A DNA stretch of 64,000 nucleotides from Paraperlucidibaca baekdonensis (GTDB taxonomy: Bacteria; Pseudomonadota; Gammaproteobacteria; Pseudomonadales; Moraxellaceae). The stretch's first letter is position 1; the number at the start of each line of letters is the position of its first letter. A model generated the notes under the pieces. That model was not told where the DNA came from. It saw only the letters and a program-made list of their open reading frames with translations, and did no database searches. This document shows, piece by piece, positions 9,484 to 18,710 of this stretch. The position numbers and the translations under genes were made by a program. Where the stretch lies: positions 372,001 to 436,000 of the forward strand of contig NZ_QUNR01000001.1 of assembly GCF_003387535.1 (NCBI RefSeq), given 5' to 3'.

Positions 9484-10656
9484 ATGAGCTTGAACGTCCC
9501 CACCCCAATGAATGACATGATTCCGCGTACGTTGTTTACCGCCGACCATGAAGATTTCCGCCGCACAGCGCGCCGTTTTTTTGAAGAAGAATTAGCCCCA
9601 CATCGTGAAAAGTGGGAAGAGCAGCAGCACATCGACCGTAATCTATGGAACAAAGCCGGTGAGCTCGGCTTGCTCTGCCCGACCATGCCCGAAGAGTACG
9701 GCGGCTCCGGCGTGGACCGTCTCTACAGCACGATTTTGATGGAAGAGCAGGCGCGTGCCGGTGATTCCGCTTCGGGTTTTTCGCTGCACTCAGACATTGT
9801 TGCTAATTATCTGCTGAACTTCGGCAGCGAAGAATTGAAGCAAGAATGGCTGCCGAAAATGTGTTCCGGCGAGGCCGTGGGCGCGATTGCCATGACCGAA
9901 CCAGGCACAGGCTCCGACTTGCAAGCCGTGCGCACATCCGCTGTGGCCGATGGCGATGACTACATCGTTAATGGCAGCAAAATTTTCATCACTAACGGTT
10001 ATCTGTGCGATATCGCCGTGGTGGTGGTGAAAACTGGCGACCCCAGCAAAGGCGCAGAAAGCGTGTCGCTGTTGCTGATTGAAGCCAACCGCGAAGGCTT
10101 CAGCAAAGGCCGTCCGTTGAAAAAAGTCGGCATGAAAGGTCAGGACACTTGCGAGCTGTTTTTCGACAATGTGCGCGTGCCCAAGTCGAACTTGATCGGC
10201 ATGGAAGGCATGGGCTTTATCATGTTGATGAAAGAGCTGGCCTGGGAACGCCTGATGATTGCCATCATGTGTGCCGCTGGTTGCGAGAGTGTGCTGGCTC
10301 ACACCCTGCGTTATGTGCGCGATCGTAAGGTCTTTGGCAAACCCGTGGCGGCTTACCAAAACACCAAATACAAACTCGCTGAGTTGCGCTCCGAGACGCA
10401 AATCGCCCGTGTGTTTGTTGACCGTTGCATCGAAGAGCAGCTCAAAGGCACGTTGCAAGTCGATGCCGCTGCGGCCGCTAAGTACTGGGTGTCGGATTTG
10501 ATGTCGAAAGTCGCCGATGAGTGCGTGCAGTTGCACGGTGGCTACGGTTTCATGACCGAATACCCCGTAGCGCAAGCCTATATTGATACGCGTGCCAACC
10601 GTATCTACGGTGGTACCAACGAAATCATGAAAGAGCTGATTGCGCGGACGTTCTAA
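9484..10656 (+). CDS. Acyl-CoA dehydrogenase, long-chain/isovaleryl type
   Basis: 390 residues from the ATG at 9484, which has AGGAG seven bases upstream; the upstream TTG at 9463 is rejected. The FAD flavoenzyme introduces the alpha-beta double bond in acyl-CoA. Seen are the acyl-CoA dehydrogenase signature AIAMTEPGTGSDLQAVRTSA (about residues 136-155) and the C-terminal IYGGTNEIMKELIART. The C-terminal loop has Gly where short- and medium-chain enzymes carry the catalytic Glu. The Glu of KELAWERLM (near residue 255) fits the alternative base of long-chain and isovaleryl enzymes. Divergent from a TetR gene; a terminator follows. Confidence 0.9.
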   Translation: MSLNVPTPMNDMIPRTLFTADHEDFRRTARRFFEEELAPHREKWEEQQHIDRNLWNKAGELGLLCPTMPEEYGGSGVDRLYSTILMEEQARAGDSASGFSLHSDIVANYLLNFGSEELKQEWLPKMCSGEAVGAIAMTEPGTGSDLQAVRTSAVADGDDYIVNGSKIFITNGYLCDIAVVVVKTGDPSKGAESVSLLLIEANREGFSKGRPLKKVGMKGQDTCELFFDNVRVPKSNLIGMEGMGFIMLMKELAWERLMIAIMCAAGCESVLAHTLRYVRDRKVFGKPVAAYQNTKYKLAELRSETQIARVFVDRCIEEQLKGTLQVDAAAAAKYWVSDLMSKVADECVQLHGGYGFMTEYPVAQAYIDTRANRIYGGTNEIMKELIARTF

Positions 10657-10683
10657 GCGGAATTTAGATGGTTAGCGTCAATG

Positions 10684-10717
10684 AAAAGGGCTGCAGCTAC
10701 GCTGTGGCCCTTTTTTT
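10684..10717 (+). terminator. Rho-independent terminator
   Basis: AAAAGGGCTGCAGC, a short TAC loop, then GCTGTGGCCC and seven T. The stem contains two wobble pairs. It lies 27 bases after the acyl-CoA dehydrogenase stop and ahead of the next gene on the same strand. Confidence 0.85.
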
Positions 10718-10753
10718 GCGCTATAACAAGACACACTCAACACAGAAACGATC

Positions 10754-11434
10754 ATGACTGCAGACACTCCTACGCCGCGCAACAACACACTCGTTACCGC
10801 CAGTAGCTTAGGCTCGCAGGTGCCGCGCCGCGGTACGCCCTTTAGCCAACGCATCGGTGAGTTGTGGCTGCGGCTTATTGGCTGGCGCATCACGGGCACG
10901 CCGCCGTCGGTGCCGAAAGCGATTTTCATTGGCGCGCCGCACACCTCTAACCGCGATGGCTTCGTGGCGGTGGCTACTACCATGGCGTTGCGTATGCGCA
11001 TTCATGTCATGGCGAAGGCCGAGGCTTTCAAAGGCCCATTGGCGACATTATTTCGCTGGATGGATGTCATCCCGGTGTATCGCGCCAGTTCGCGCGGCGG
11101 CCAAGTGGATCAAATCGTGGCGCGCTTTGCCGCCGAGGAAGCAATTTATATTGGTGTCGCGCCTGAAGGCACGCGCCATGCATCGCCGGCGTGGAAGACC
11201 GGTTTTTATCATATGGCGGTGAAAGCCGGCGTGCCCATCGTGCCATTTATCTTGGATTTCGGGCGCAAAGAGTTGCACCTGCTACCGGTGTTTTACCCGA
11301 CCGGCGATTTAGAGGCTGACTTGAAATACCTGATGGCGCCATATCATGGCATTATTCCCGCCGATCCCTCGCGATTGTCGCTGGCCTTACGACCCACATC
11401 GGATGCGCCGCGCGATGATGCTTCATCATCATAA
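10754..11434 (+). CDS. Lysophospholipid/glycerolipid acyltransferase (PlsC-like)
   Basis: 226 residues of the LPLAT superfamily. The acyltransferase HX4D motif is in GAPHTSNRDGF (about residues 57-67), and the phosphate-binding block is GVAPEGTRHASPAWKTGFYHMA (about 134-155). It probably transfers an acyl chain to a lysophospholipid or related acceptor at the inner membrane. There is no strong transmembrane helix. It is shorter than classical PlsC and lies 16 bases before the DUF445 gene, so the two may be cotranscribed. The exact acceptor cannot be told from sequence. Confidence 0.8.
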   Translation: MTADTPTPRNNTLVTASSLGSQVPRRGTPFSQRIGELWLRLIGWRITGTPPSVPKAIFIGAPHTSNRDGFVAVATTMALRMRIHVMAKAEAFKGPLATLFRWMDVIPVYRASSRGGQVDQIVARFAAEEAIYIGVAPEGTRHASPAWKTGFYHMAVKAGVPIVPFILDFGRKELHLLPVFYPTGDLEADLKYLMAPYHGIIPADPSRLSLALRPTSDAPRDDASSS

Positions 11435-11450
11435 AAACTAACGGACTGTT

Positions 11451-12671
11451 ATGGACGCTTTGATTGCCGATTTTAAGGCCGATATGTGGCTTTACATTTC
11501 CATCCCGTTTATCAGCGGCATCATTGGTTACGTCACTAAGGTGGTGGCCATTAAAATGATGTTCTACCCCATCGAGTTTTGGGGCATTAAGCCGTTTTTT
11601 GGCTGGCAGGGCATTGTGCCGCGCAAGTCAGAAAAGATGGCGACGATCGCTGTCGATCTGATGACTGAGCGACTCATTAAGCCGGAGGAAATTTTTGCGC
11701 GGCTAGATCCGAAGCGCATCGCGCGTGAGATTGAAGCGCCCATGATGGAGGCCTCGGAAGACATCGTGCGCGAGGTCATGCACCAGTACCAACCCGGGCT
11801 GTGGGAAGGTATGCCGCTATTTATGCGCGCTGCGATCATTAAGCGTGTGAAGGGCGAGGCGCCGAAAATTGTGCAGACCATCATGGGCGAAGTGCAGCAT
11901 GACGTGTCGCGCTATTTCGATATTCGCCACATGGTCATCAGCAATCTGCAAAAAGACAAAGCCTTGCTCAACGAAGTTTTCCAAAGTGTCGGCAAAGAAG
12001 AGCTAAAGTTTTTCTGCAAGGCCGGGTTTGTATTTGGCTTCATTATTGGCATCGTGCAAATGGTCTGCTGGCTGATTTTCCGCCAACCGTGGATGTTGCC
12101 GGCATTTGGTGGCTTTGTTGGGTTTTTCAGCGACTGGCTGGCGCTGCAAATGTTGTTTCGCCCCATGCACCCGAAAAAGATTTTCGGCTTCACGCTGCAC
12201 GGTCTATTTCTCAAGCGGCAACACGAGGTCGCCGGCGACTATGCCGCGCTGATTTCCAAGCAAATGCTCACGCCTGGCGCCATGATGGAAGAATTGTTTG
12301 CCGGCCCGCGCTCCGATCGTGTCATCACGCTGTTGCAAAAACACGTGCGCCGCGTCATTGATGAGCAAGCCGGTCTGGCACGACCCTTGGTGCTCTACGC
12401 GGTGGGCACGGAAAAATACATTGCCATGAAAGCCACCGTCGCTGAGCGCATTTTGGAGCGCCTACCGGAGACCATGAAGCATATGGAAGCCTACGCCGAA
12501 GACGCCATGGACGTGCGTAATACGCTGATTACGCGCATGCGCCAGCTCACGCCGGAGGAGTTTGAAGGCATGTTGCGGCCGGCATTTAAAGAGGAAGAAT
12601 GGATCTTGATCTTGGTCGGTGCGGTGCTCGGCTTTATGGTCGGCGAGATGCAAATTACTTTTATGTTGTAG
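11451..12671 (+). CDS. DUF445 family membrane protein
   Basis: 406 residues matching the DUF445 pattern: an N-terminal membrane segment (YISIPFISGIIGYVTKVVAIKMMF), the conserved PRKSEKMA turn, a long soluble region, a central hydrophobic hairpin (FGFIIGIVQMVCWLIF, then GGFVGFFSDWLALQMLFRP) and a C-terminal helix (ILILVGAVLGFMVGEMQ). The family is widespread and its function unknown; a role in membrane or lipid homeostasis has been suggested by neighbours. Here it follows an acyltransferase and precedes a lipocalin lipoprotein, which fits that idea but does not prove it. Confidence 0.85.
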   Translation: MDALIADFKADMWLYISIPFISGIIGYVTKVVAIKMMFYPIEFWGIKPFFGWQGIVPRKSEKMATIAVDLMTERLIKPEEIFARLDPKRIAREIEAPMMEASEDIVREVMHQYQPGLWEGMPLFMRAAIIKRVKGEAPKIVQTIMGEVQHDVSRYFDIRHMVISNLQKDKALLNEVFQSVGKEELKFFCKAGFVFGFIIGIVQMVCWLIFRQPWMLPAFGGFVGFFSDWLALQMLFRPMHPKKIFGFTLHGLFLKRQHEVAGDYAALISKQMLTPGAMMEELFAGPRSDRVITLLQKHVRRVIDEQAGLARPLVLYAVGTEKYIAMKATVAERILERLPETMKHMEAYAEDAMDVRNTLITRMRQLTPEEFEGMLRPAFKEEEWILILVGAVLGFMVGEMQITFML

Positions 12672-12679
12672 GAGCTTTT

Positions 12680-13186
12680 ATGCGTTGGTTACTGCTGTCG
12701 CTCACCGTCTTGATGGCCGCTTGCAGTAGCCATCCGCCGATACGCACCGAAGCGCAGGTCGACATCCCGCGCTTTATGGGCGACTGGCATGTGCATGGGC
12801 ATATCCCGCTGCTCGTCGACGGCGAGGCCTACAACCAGCTCGAGCGCTACCGCTTCGAGGCGCCAAACATTGTGCACACCACCTTTCAGTTCAATGACGG
12901 CAGCCCATCGGGCCCGCTGAAAACGTACACGCCCACCGGCTACGTGGACTTAGCCAGCGGCGGCGGTGTCTGGGGCATGCAATTTCTCTGGCCCTTCAAA
13001 GCCGAGTACCGAATTGTCTATGTCGATGCCGATTACAGCGAAACCATCATTGGCCGCAGCGCGCGCGATCTGGTGTGGATCATGTCGCGCTCGCCGTCCA
13101 TCACCGATGCTGATTATCAGCGCTTGCTGGCGATGGTGAAGGCCGAGGGCTATGACGTCGGGCAGGTGAGGCGGGTGGTGGAGTAG
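12680..13186 (+). CDS. Lipocalin-like lipoprotein
   Basis: 168 residues from the ATG at 12680, chosen because GGAG lies five bases upstream and the signal peptide MRWLLLSLTVLMAAC begins there. The Cys at about 15 is the lipidation site. The mature part has the lipocalin opening (RFMGDWHVHGHIP) and the late WPFKAEYRIVYVDADYSETIIG and LVWIMSRSPSI strands of the Blc family. Blc-type outer-membrane lipocalins bind lysophospholipids or fatty acids. It follows DUF445 by eight bases and is probably in the same operon. A second, more canonical lipocalin lies at 50494-51087. Confidence 0.82.
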   Translation: MRWLLLSLTVLMAACSSHPPIRTEAQVDIPRFMGDWHVHGHIPLLVDGEAYNQLERYRFEAPNIVHTTFQFNDGSPSGPLKTYTPTGYVDLASGGGVWGMQFLWPFKAEYRIVYVDADYSETIIGRSARDLVWIMSRSPSITDADYQRLLAMVKAEGYDVGQVRRVVE

Positions 13187-13259
13187 CCATTGTTTCCGGC
13201 ATCACCCCCCGCTCCACAGGTATACTACGCGCCACTTTGTATTCAGATAGGAATTGCTC

Positions 13260-13976
13260 ATGCGCGCCAGCGGTCGTTTGCCCAACCAACTTCGCCCCGT
13301 GACCATCACACGGAATTACACCTGCCACGCCGAGGGCTCGGTGTTGATTGAGTTTGGCAATACCAAGGTGCTGTGCACGGCGTCGGTGGAAACCGGGGTG
13401 CCGCGCTTTCTGAAAGGCAAGGGTGAGGGCTGGATTACCGCCGAATACAGCATGCTGCCGCGCGCTACGCATACGCGTAATGGCCGTGAGGCCACGCGTG
13501 GTAAGCAGGGCGGGCGCACGCTGGAAATTCAGCGCTTAATTGGTCGCTCGTTGCGCGCCATGGTCGATATGAAGAAGCTCGGCGAGCACACCATCACCAT
13601 CGATTGCGATGTTATTCAGGCCGATGGCGGCACGCGCACGGCGGCGATTACCGGCGGTGCAGTGGCGCTGGTCGACGCGCTGAGCTGGCTATTGCGCGAA
13701 AAGAAAATTAAGCAGGATCCGCTGCAGCACTTGGTCGCGGCGATTTCGGTGGGCATTGTCGATGGCGTGCCATTGCTCGATTTGGAGTACACCGAGGACT
13801 CCGCCTGCGACACCGACATGAATGTGGTGATGACGCAGCACGGCGGCCTGATTGAGATTCAGGGCACGGCCGAGGGTAAGTCATTTAGCCGCGATGAAAC
13901 GATCGCGCTGCTGGATTTGGCCGATGCTGGCGTGAAGGATTTATTGGCGGCGCAGCAACAAGCGCTGGGTTGGTAA
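13260..13976 (+). CDS. rph: Ribonuclease PH
   Basis: 238 residues, the usual length. RNase PH is a phosphorolytic 3'-5' exoribonuclease trimming tRNA precursors. Visible are [16 protein letters not shown] at the start, the [14 protein letters not shown] strand, the RNA-binding [16 protein letters not shown] segment and the phosphate-binding RSLRAMVDM plus [16 protein letters not shown] blocks. The ATG at 13260 has AGGAA upstream and gives the family start. In Pseudomonas rph lies near crc and pyrE; the same neighbourhood is seen here. Confidence 0.95.
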   Translation: MRASGRLPNQLRPVTITRNYTCHAEGSVLIEFGNTKVLCTASVETGVPRFLKGKGEGWITAEYSMLPRATHTRNGREATRGKQGGRTLEIQRLIGRSLRAMVDMKKLGEHTITIDCDVIQADGGTRTAAITGGAVALVDALSWLLREKKIKQDPLQHLVAAISVGIVDGVPLLDLEYTEDSACDTDMNVVMTQHGGLIEIQGTAEGKSFSRDETIALLDLADAGVKDLLAAQQQALGW

Positions 13977-14056
13977 GCCGCGGTTTAAAACGCGGAGCCC
14001 TGCTTAACCGCTAAGGCTCTGGCATACTCAATGAAGCATTTTCCTGAGGCACTACG

Positions 14057-14440
14057 ATGAGCAATTTTGACTGGTTCTATGTGTTTGTGGCGTTCAACGC
14101 GGCGCTGTTGGTATTACTGGCAATGAATGTCTCGCGCGTGCGCATGCGCGAGAAAGTCGCGCATGGCGATGGCGGCAATATTGCACTGAAAGCGGCGATT
14201 CGCGCGCATGGCAATGGCATTGAGTTTGTGCCGATGTATGGTCTGGTGATTTTGGCCTTATGTATGGTGCAGACACCGGCAAGCTGGCTGGCGCCATTGG
14301 TGGTGGGCTTTAGCGTGGGTCGCGTGTTGCATGCTATCGGCATGTTGACCACGGCCATGCAGGCGCGGCGCATGGGCGCGGCGCTGACCTTTGCTTTGAT
14401 GCTGGCGGCGGTGGTGTTGCTGACCATCACCATCATCTAA
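14057..14440 (+). CDS. MAPEG family membrane protein
   Basis: 127 residues with four predicted hydrophobic helices and the MAPEG-type motif RAHGNGIEFVPMYGLVILAL (about residues 55-74). MAPEG proteins include microsomal glutathione transferases and eicosanoid enzymes; bacterial members probably conjugate glutathione to lipophilic electrophiles at the membrane. GAGG lies before the ATG. The gene stands alone between rph and a strong bidirectional terminator. Family is clear; substrate is not. Confidence 0.85.
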   Translation: MSNFDWFYVFVAFNAALLVLLAMNVSRVRMREKVAHGDGGNIALKAAIRAHGNGIEFVPMYGLVILALCMVQTPASWLAPLVVGFSVGRVLHAIGMLTTAMQARRMGAALTFALMLAAVVLLTITII

Positions 14441-14445
14441 GCACT

Positions 14446-14473
14446 AAAAAAGGCCTCAATTGAGGCCTTTTTT
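14446..14473. terminator. Bidirectional rho-independent terminator
   Basis: A perfect 28-base palindrome: six A, the arms GGCCTCAA and TTGAGGCC, then six T. It lies between the convergent MAPEG gene and the methyltransferase gene and should end both. Confidence 0.93.
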
Positions 14474-14474
14474 G

Positions 14475-15071
14475 TTAGCGCTTTTCCGACACCGCCACGG
14501 TGTAGACCTTGCCTTGCTTGAGCTTGTCGTAGTCGCCAAATACCTCTTTCATGGTGCGCGCCATGAACTCGCGCAGGCCATTGATGGTGACCACGTAAAA
14601 TCGGCCGCCGGGCTTCAGGCGCGCGAGGCTGTCATAGAGAAATAAATAGTGCTGCTCCTTACTGGCCTTGGCCGGCAAATTCGACACGATGATGTCGAAT
14701 TTTTTATCGGCCGGCACATGCTGCAGGCCATTCGAGAGTATGGCCGTGGCATTTGTGATGCCATTGAGCGCGCAATTCTTGTTGGCGTAATCCACGGCCA
14801 TGAAGTCTTTATCGACCATCAGCGTGTGGCCTTTGGGCGCGAGCTTGGCCAGCGTCATGCCGATGGGGCCGTAGCCGCAGCCAATATCGAGGCAGTCGGC
14901 GGTCTCGGGCACATCCATTAAGTCGAGCAATAACTCGGTGCCGGCGTCGATGCGCTCGGGCGAGAAAATGCCCCAGGTCGTGGTGTAGCGCAGCGTGTGG
15001 TCGCGCAGCGTGGCATTAAACGAAATATCTTGGCGCCACTGCGCGAGCAGGGCTTTGTCGGGTGCGGGCAT
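14475..15071 (-). CDS. Class I SAM-dependent methyltransferase (RsmC-like)
   Basis: 198 residues from the ATG at 15071, eight bases after the upstream nuclease gene; a TTG start at 15095 is possible. The SAM motif is DCLDIGCGYGPIGMTLAK (about residues 60-77) with an acidic VDKDFMAV loop after it. The catalytic region reads IIVSNLPAKASKE in place of the NPPF of RsmC and related N-methyltransferases, so the target atom may differ. The fold and the N-terminal strand (TTWGIFSPERIDAGTELLL) resemble RsmC. RNA is the likeliest substrate, by family only. Confidence 0.75.
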   Translation of the reverse strand: MPAPDKALLAQWRQDISFNATLRDHTLRYTTTWGIFSPERIDAGTELLLDLMDVPETADCLDIGCGYGPIGMTLAKLAPKGHTLMVDKDFMAVDYANKNCALNGITNATAILSNGLQHVPADKKFDIIVSNLPAKASKEQHYLFLYDSLARLKPGGRFYVVTINGLREFMARTMKEVFGDYDKLKQGKVYTVAVSEKR

Positions 15072-15078
15072 GATGGGC

Positions 15079-15849
15079 TCAGTCGGCGTAGTCAATAATT
15101 AGCGGCGCATGATCGGAGAACTTTTCATCGGTGTAAATGTCTGCCGCTTGCACGCGCTCGCGAAGGTTCTCGCTGATGATGTGGTAGTCGATGCGCCAAC
15201 CCACGTTATTGGCATAGGCTTGGCCGCGATTGCTCCACCAGGTGTAGCGCTCAGGACGCTGGTCGATGAGCCGGAAGGCATCGACAAAGCCGATGTCATC
15301 AAAAAGGGCGGTGAGCCATTCGCGCTCGTGTGGCAAAAAGCCCGAGTTTTTCAGGTTGCCTTTCCAGTTTTTAATGTCGATTTCTTTGTGCGCGATGTTC
15401 CAGTCGCCGCAAATAATCAGTTTTTCGCCGGCGGCTTGGCGGGCTTTCAGCATGGGCATGAGCTCGCCGAGAAAAATATCTTTGCGCGCTTGCGCTTCGT
15501 CATTGGCCGAGCCGGAGGGCAGGTAGAGCGAGACCACGGTGAGGTCGCCAAATTGCGCTTCAATCCAGCGGCCTTGAGTATCGCAAATCTCAAAGCCTAG
15601 GCCGGTGCGCACGGCATCGGGTTTTTGGCGGCTATAAATGGCAGTGCCGGCATAGCCCGGCTTCACGGCATCGAAAAAGTGACGGTGCCAGCTATCGGGG
15701 TTAAACACCGCGTCATCGAGCTGATGGATTTGCGCCTTGGTCTCTTGGATGCACAGCACATCGGCGCCGCTACGGTCGAGCAGCCAATCGAAAAAGCCTT
15801 TTTTGGCGGCGGAGCGGATGCCATTGAGGTTGGCGGAAATGATGCGCAT
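15079..15849 (-). CDS. Exodeoxyribonuclease III / AP endonuclease (ExoIII-Crc family)
   Basis: 256 residues of the exonuclease-endonuclease-phosphatase fold. Catalytic positions of ExoIII are all kept: Glu in IQETKAQ, Tyr in LYLPSG, Asp and Asn in CGDWNIAH, Asp in WRIDYHI, and SDHAPL. It should cut at abasic sites and degrade 3' ends. Overall, however, the sequence resembles Pseudomonas Crc (start MRIIS.N.NGI, LGFE, LPSG), and it sits between rph and pyrE, the locus of crc in P. aeruginosa. Crc has lost these residues and acts with Hfq in catabolite repression. I call this an active nuclease, without assigning xthA or crc. Confidence 0.85.
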   Translation of the reverse strand: MRIISANLNGIRSAAKKGFFDWLLDRSGADVLCIQETKAQIHQLDDAVFNPDSWHRHFFDAVKPGYAGTAIYSRQKPDAVRTGLGFEICDTQGRWIEAQFGDLTVVSLYLPSGSANDEAQARKDIFLGELMPMLKARQAAGEKLIICGDWNIAHKEIDIKNWKGNLKNSGFLPHEREWLTALFDDIGFVDAFRLIDQRPERYTWWSNRGQAYANNVGWRIDYHIISENLRERVQAADIYTDEKFSDHAPLIIDYAD

Positions 15850-15922
15850 GTGCGGTCCTGCTCAAGCAAAACCGCAGTGTAACAGCCGCTGCGAAAATAG
15901 GCTCAGCGGCTTCAGATTCCGC

Positions 15923-17976
15923 TCAATACGACCAGCGCAGGCTCATACGCAACGTGCGCGGCTCGGCTGGATGCGTGTGGATATCCTCAACCGGCGCGGC
16001 CTCGCCTTGCAGCTGTGATTCGTAGAAATAATCGATGTCGCTCACCTGGCGATCAAAGACATTGAGCAGGTCGCCGGTGAGTTTGAGTTTCGGCGTGATG
16101 TCATAGGCTAGGCGGGCATTGACCAAGGTGCTGCTGGCGGAGCGCACGCTATTGTCCTCAATCAATGGCCGCGGGCCGAAATAGCGCAGGCGCAAGCCGC
16201 TATGCCAGCGCTCGGCCATTTGCCAGGCCACGCCAACGGAGGCGGTTTTTTCCACCGAGCCGGGAATAAAGCGCTCATTGCTCGGGCCTTCTTGAAAGCG
16301 GGCACGTGAATACGCCAGGTCGGCATCGACCGTGAGGCGCTCATTAGGCTGCCAAAAATTGGCAAACTCAATGCCCTCGCGGCGGCTTGGAAAGCTCGGC
16401 TCGGTGGTGCCGGCATCACCAATGAAGAGCAGCTCGGAGTCTAAGTCTAAGCGCCAAAACGCCAAACTGCTTTGCAGGCCGCGAATGATGCCGGTACGCA
16501 GGCCGAGCTCATAGCTTTTGGCGCGTACCAGCGGGTCGGCCGGCTGTGAGGGGCTTAAAAAACCGGGGTCACGGAAGTCGGGGTTTAAGCGTGTGGTCAC
16601 GCCGCGTGCGTCATTGCTGTGAAAGCCGTAGCCGGCTTGCGCGTAGAACTCGGTTTTTGCCCACGGGCCAAAGATCAGCGCCGCTTTGGGGCTGGTGATG
16701 TGGTCATTGACGCGGCCGCTGTTGATGTCACGGTTACTGTTCACATCGAAGCGATAGGCATCGGTACGCAGACCCAGCACGCTGCGAAATTTCGGGTGCC
16801 ATTGCAGCTGATGCTCGGCGTAGAGCGCAACGCTGGTTTCATCGACCTCATCGAGGCGAATGGTGCCGGTGCGTTGGCGCGCGGTGCTGGTAAATAGCCC
16901 CACAGCATCGATGGCATCGTGGCGAATCTGCGTGCCAACGGTAAATTCGCTGGGCAGGCCGGCGAGCTCGCCAAACCACGTATTTGAAAATGCGCCGCCA
17001 TACACGCGGCGGTCATCGAGCTGCTCGAATTGGTCGCCATTTACCGGATCATTGAGAAACAGCGTGAAATTGGAAAATAAATTGAGTTTATAATCAACGG
17101 CATAAACCGATGCGCGGCGCTGTTGATTGGCGCTGCGCTGAGCCCATTCGGCCGAGATTGAGTAGCGGTGCGTGCGGCCGCCCACGGTGGGGTCGATGAA
17201 GCCAAAGCGGTCGATCTGGCCGCTGTTAATGGCGCGTCGCGGCACCTGATCGGTGGCCTGCCAACTCGACGAATACGCCAAGCCGCTTACCGACCAGCCG
17301 TTATCGCGCGTGCCTTGGCTATAACGCAGCACGGCATTGCGCTTGATGAGGTCTTCGTCGAGCACCCACGGACCATTGGTCTCGGTCCATTCAAACGCGT
17401 GCAATAAATCACCGTCACCGACACGCGTGCTGCCAATCGCTAAGCCGCGCCGATAGCCATCTTCGCCCACGCCCAGCTCTAAAAATGGTGCATCGATGCT
17501 GCGCTTATAGTCGATGGCCACTGAGCCGGCCGTGGCAAAATCGCCAACATCGGCGGCAAGCGCGCCCTTGCGGTATTGCACGCTATCGATGAGCTCAGGG
17601 ATGAGAAACTGCAGATCCAAATAACCCTGGCCGTGGCCGTGCGTGGGCATATTGAGCGGCATGCCAATGAGCGAGGCGGCAAAGTCGGTGCCGTGGTCGA
17701 GATTAAAACCGCGCAAATAATACTGGTTGGCTTTGCCGCTGCCACTGTGTTGCGAGACGATCAGGCCGGGCACCACCTCCAGCACCTCGGCAGGCCGCAG
17801 CAGCGGGCGCAGCGCTAATTGGTCGCTGAGTACCGTGCCTTCGCTGGCCGAATTCGCCACGCCCACGAGGTCGTGATGCTCTCCACCGTCACCGTTTCCA
17901 GTGTTTGCAGGCCGCCGGCCCAGGCATTGCCGAGCGTGAGTGTGGTGAGACCGAGTAGCCAATACCGATTATCCAT
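15923..17976 (-). pseudogene. TonB-dependent outer-membrane receptor, frameshifted near the N-terminus
   Basis: A receptor of about 684 residues if one base is restored. The ATG at 17976 (AAGG upstream) opens a signal peptide, MDNRYWLLGLTTLTLGNAWA, followed by LQTLETVTVES. The frame then runs out, while the plug domain (HHDLVGVANSASEGTVLSDQ) continues one frame over; the break falls at about 17877, and adding one C there gives VTVESHHDLVGVA. The span of 2054 bases is not a multiple of three. Downstream, the plug (YYLRGFNLDHGTDF), barrel and terminal Trp-Ser-Tyr are intact. Either a real loss or a sequencing error. Last gene of the sigma-factor operon, beginning two bases before the anti-sigma stop. 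Confidence 0.85.
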
Positions 17977-17978
17977 AA

Positions 17979-18710
17979 TCAACCTTGTGCGGGTTTGCCG
18001 GTGAAAATCACCGGGCCGGTGGGCAGGGGTGTGGGCGAGCCGCCCGCGGGTTCATCGCTAATCGCCAGCAGCGTGGCGGTGCGTAACCATTCGCGCTCAG
18101 CCAGTGACAGCGTGAGAATGGCGCGATCATCTTGCAGGTTCAGCACACCGAGCGAATGTGGCGTGCCGCTGGCATCGAGCGCCCACAATTGCAGGCTACG
18201 CTCAGCAGGCTGTGACCACGGCGCGCTGGCACGGAGTTCGAGCGACTGGCCATCGACCGTGGAGACTTGCCATTGCACGGCTTGCTGCTCGCTGCTCAGT
18301 GTCGCGATTAACTGGGTGCTGGACACCGGCGCATCGGGGATGATGAGCGGTTGTGTATTCGGCAGCGCCAGCCACAGCGACAGACCCGCGGCTAGTGCGG
18401 CGGCCATCAGCCACGTGCGACGACGCGTAGGGGTGGCACTGCGAGCCGGCGCTGAGATGGCGGGCTTGGCTGCCGGCTGTGGTGAGCCAAATAGTTCGGC
18501 TTCAATGCTCTGCCACAATGCTGCCGGCACCGCGTGTTGCGGCAGGCGATTGGCCATGGGCGCGAGCTGCTGTTGCCATTGTGCGGTGAGCTCAGCCAAT
18601 GCCGGTTGCGCCGCCATGAGACGCTCCCAGCGCTTGCTCACCGTAGGCGGCAGCAGGCCCAGCGCGTATTCGCCACCAATAAGCATGTGCGCATGATCAG
18701 ACAGTTGCAT
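17979..18710 (-). CDS. RskA-type anti-sigma factor
   Basis: 243 residues with the layout of anti-sigma-K factors: an N-terminal sigma-binding helical part (residues 1-95), one transmembrane helix (TWLMAAALAAGLSLWLALPN, about 99-118) and a periplasmic C-terminal domain (SLQLWALDASGTPHSLGVL near 170). There is no HxxxCxxC zinc motif, consistent with RskA rather than ZAS proteins. It overlaps the end of the sigma gene by 14 bases, so the two are translationally coupled. It should hold the sigma factor inactive until a periplasmic or outer-membrane signal arrives; proteolysis is the known RskA route. Confidence 0.85.
   Translation of the reverse strand: MQLSDHAHMLIGGEYALGLLPPTVSKRWERLMAAQPALAELTAQWQQQLAPMANRLPQHAVPAALWQSIEAELFGSPQPAAKPAISAPARSATPTRRRTWLMAAALAAGLSLWLALPNTQPLIIPDAPVSSTQLIATLSSEQQAVQWQVSTVDGQSLELRASAPWSQPAERSLQLWALDASGTPHSLGVLNLQDDRAILTLSLAEREWLRTATLLAISDEPAGGSPTPLPTGPVIFTGKPAQG

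Noticed and set aside
9790-10575. A 261-residue reading frame on the reverse strand
   Set aside because: It lies wholly inside the acyl-CoA dehydrogenase gene, is His/Gln-rich in the way of antisense frames in GC-rich genes, and has no ribosome-binding site.
13978-13995. CCGCG/CGCGG hairpin after rph as a terminator
   Set aside because: The stem is only five bases and no T-run follows.
17863-17962. Receptor start at 17962 in the frame of the barrel
   Set aside because: The resulting N-terminus (His/Arg-rich) has no signal peptide, whereas the ATG at 17976 in another frame does; a frameshift explains both.
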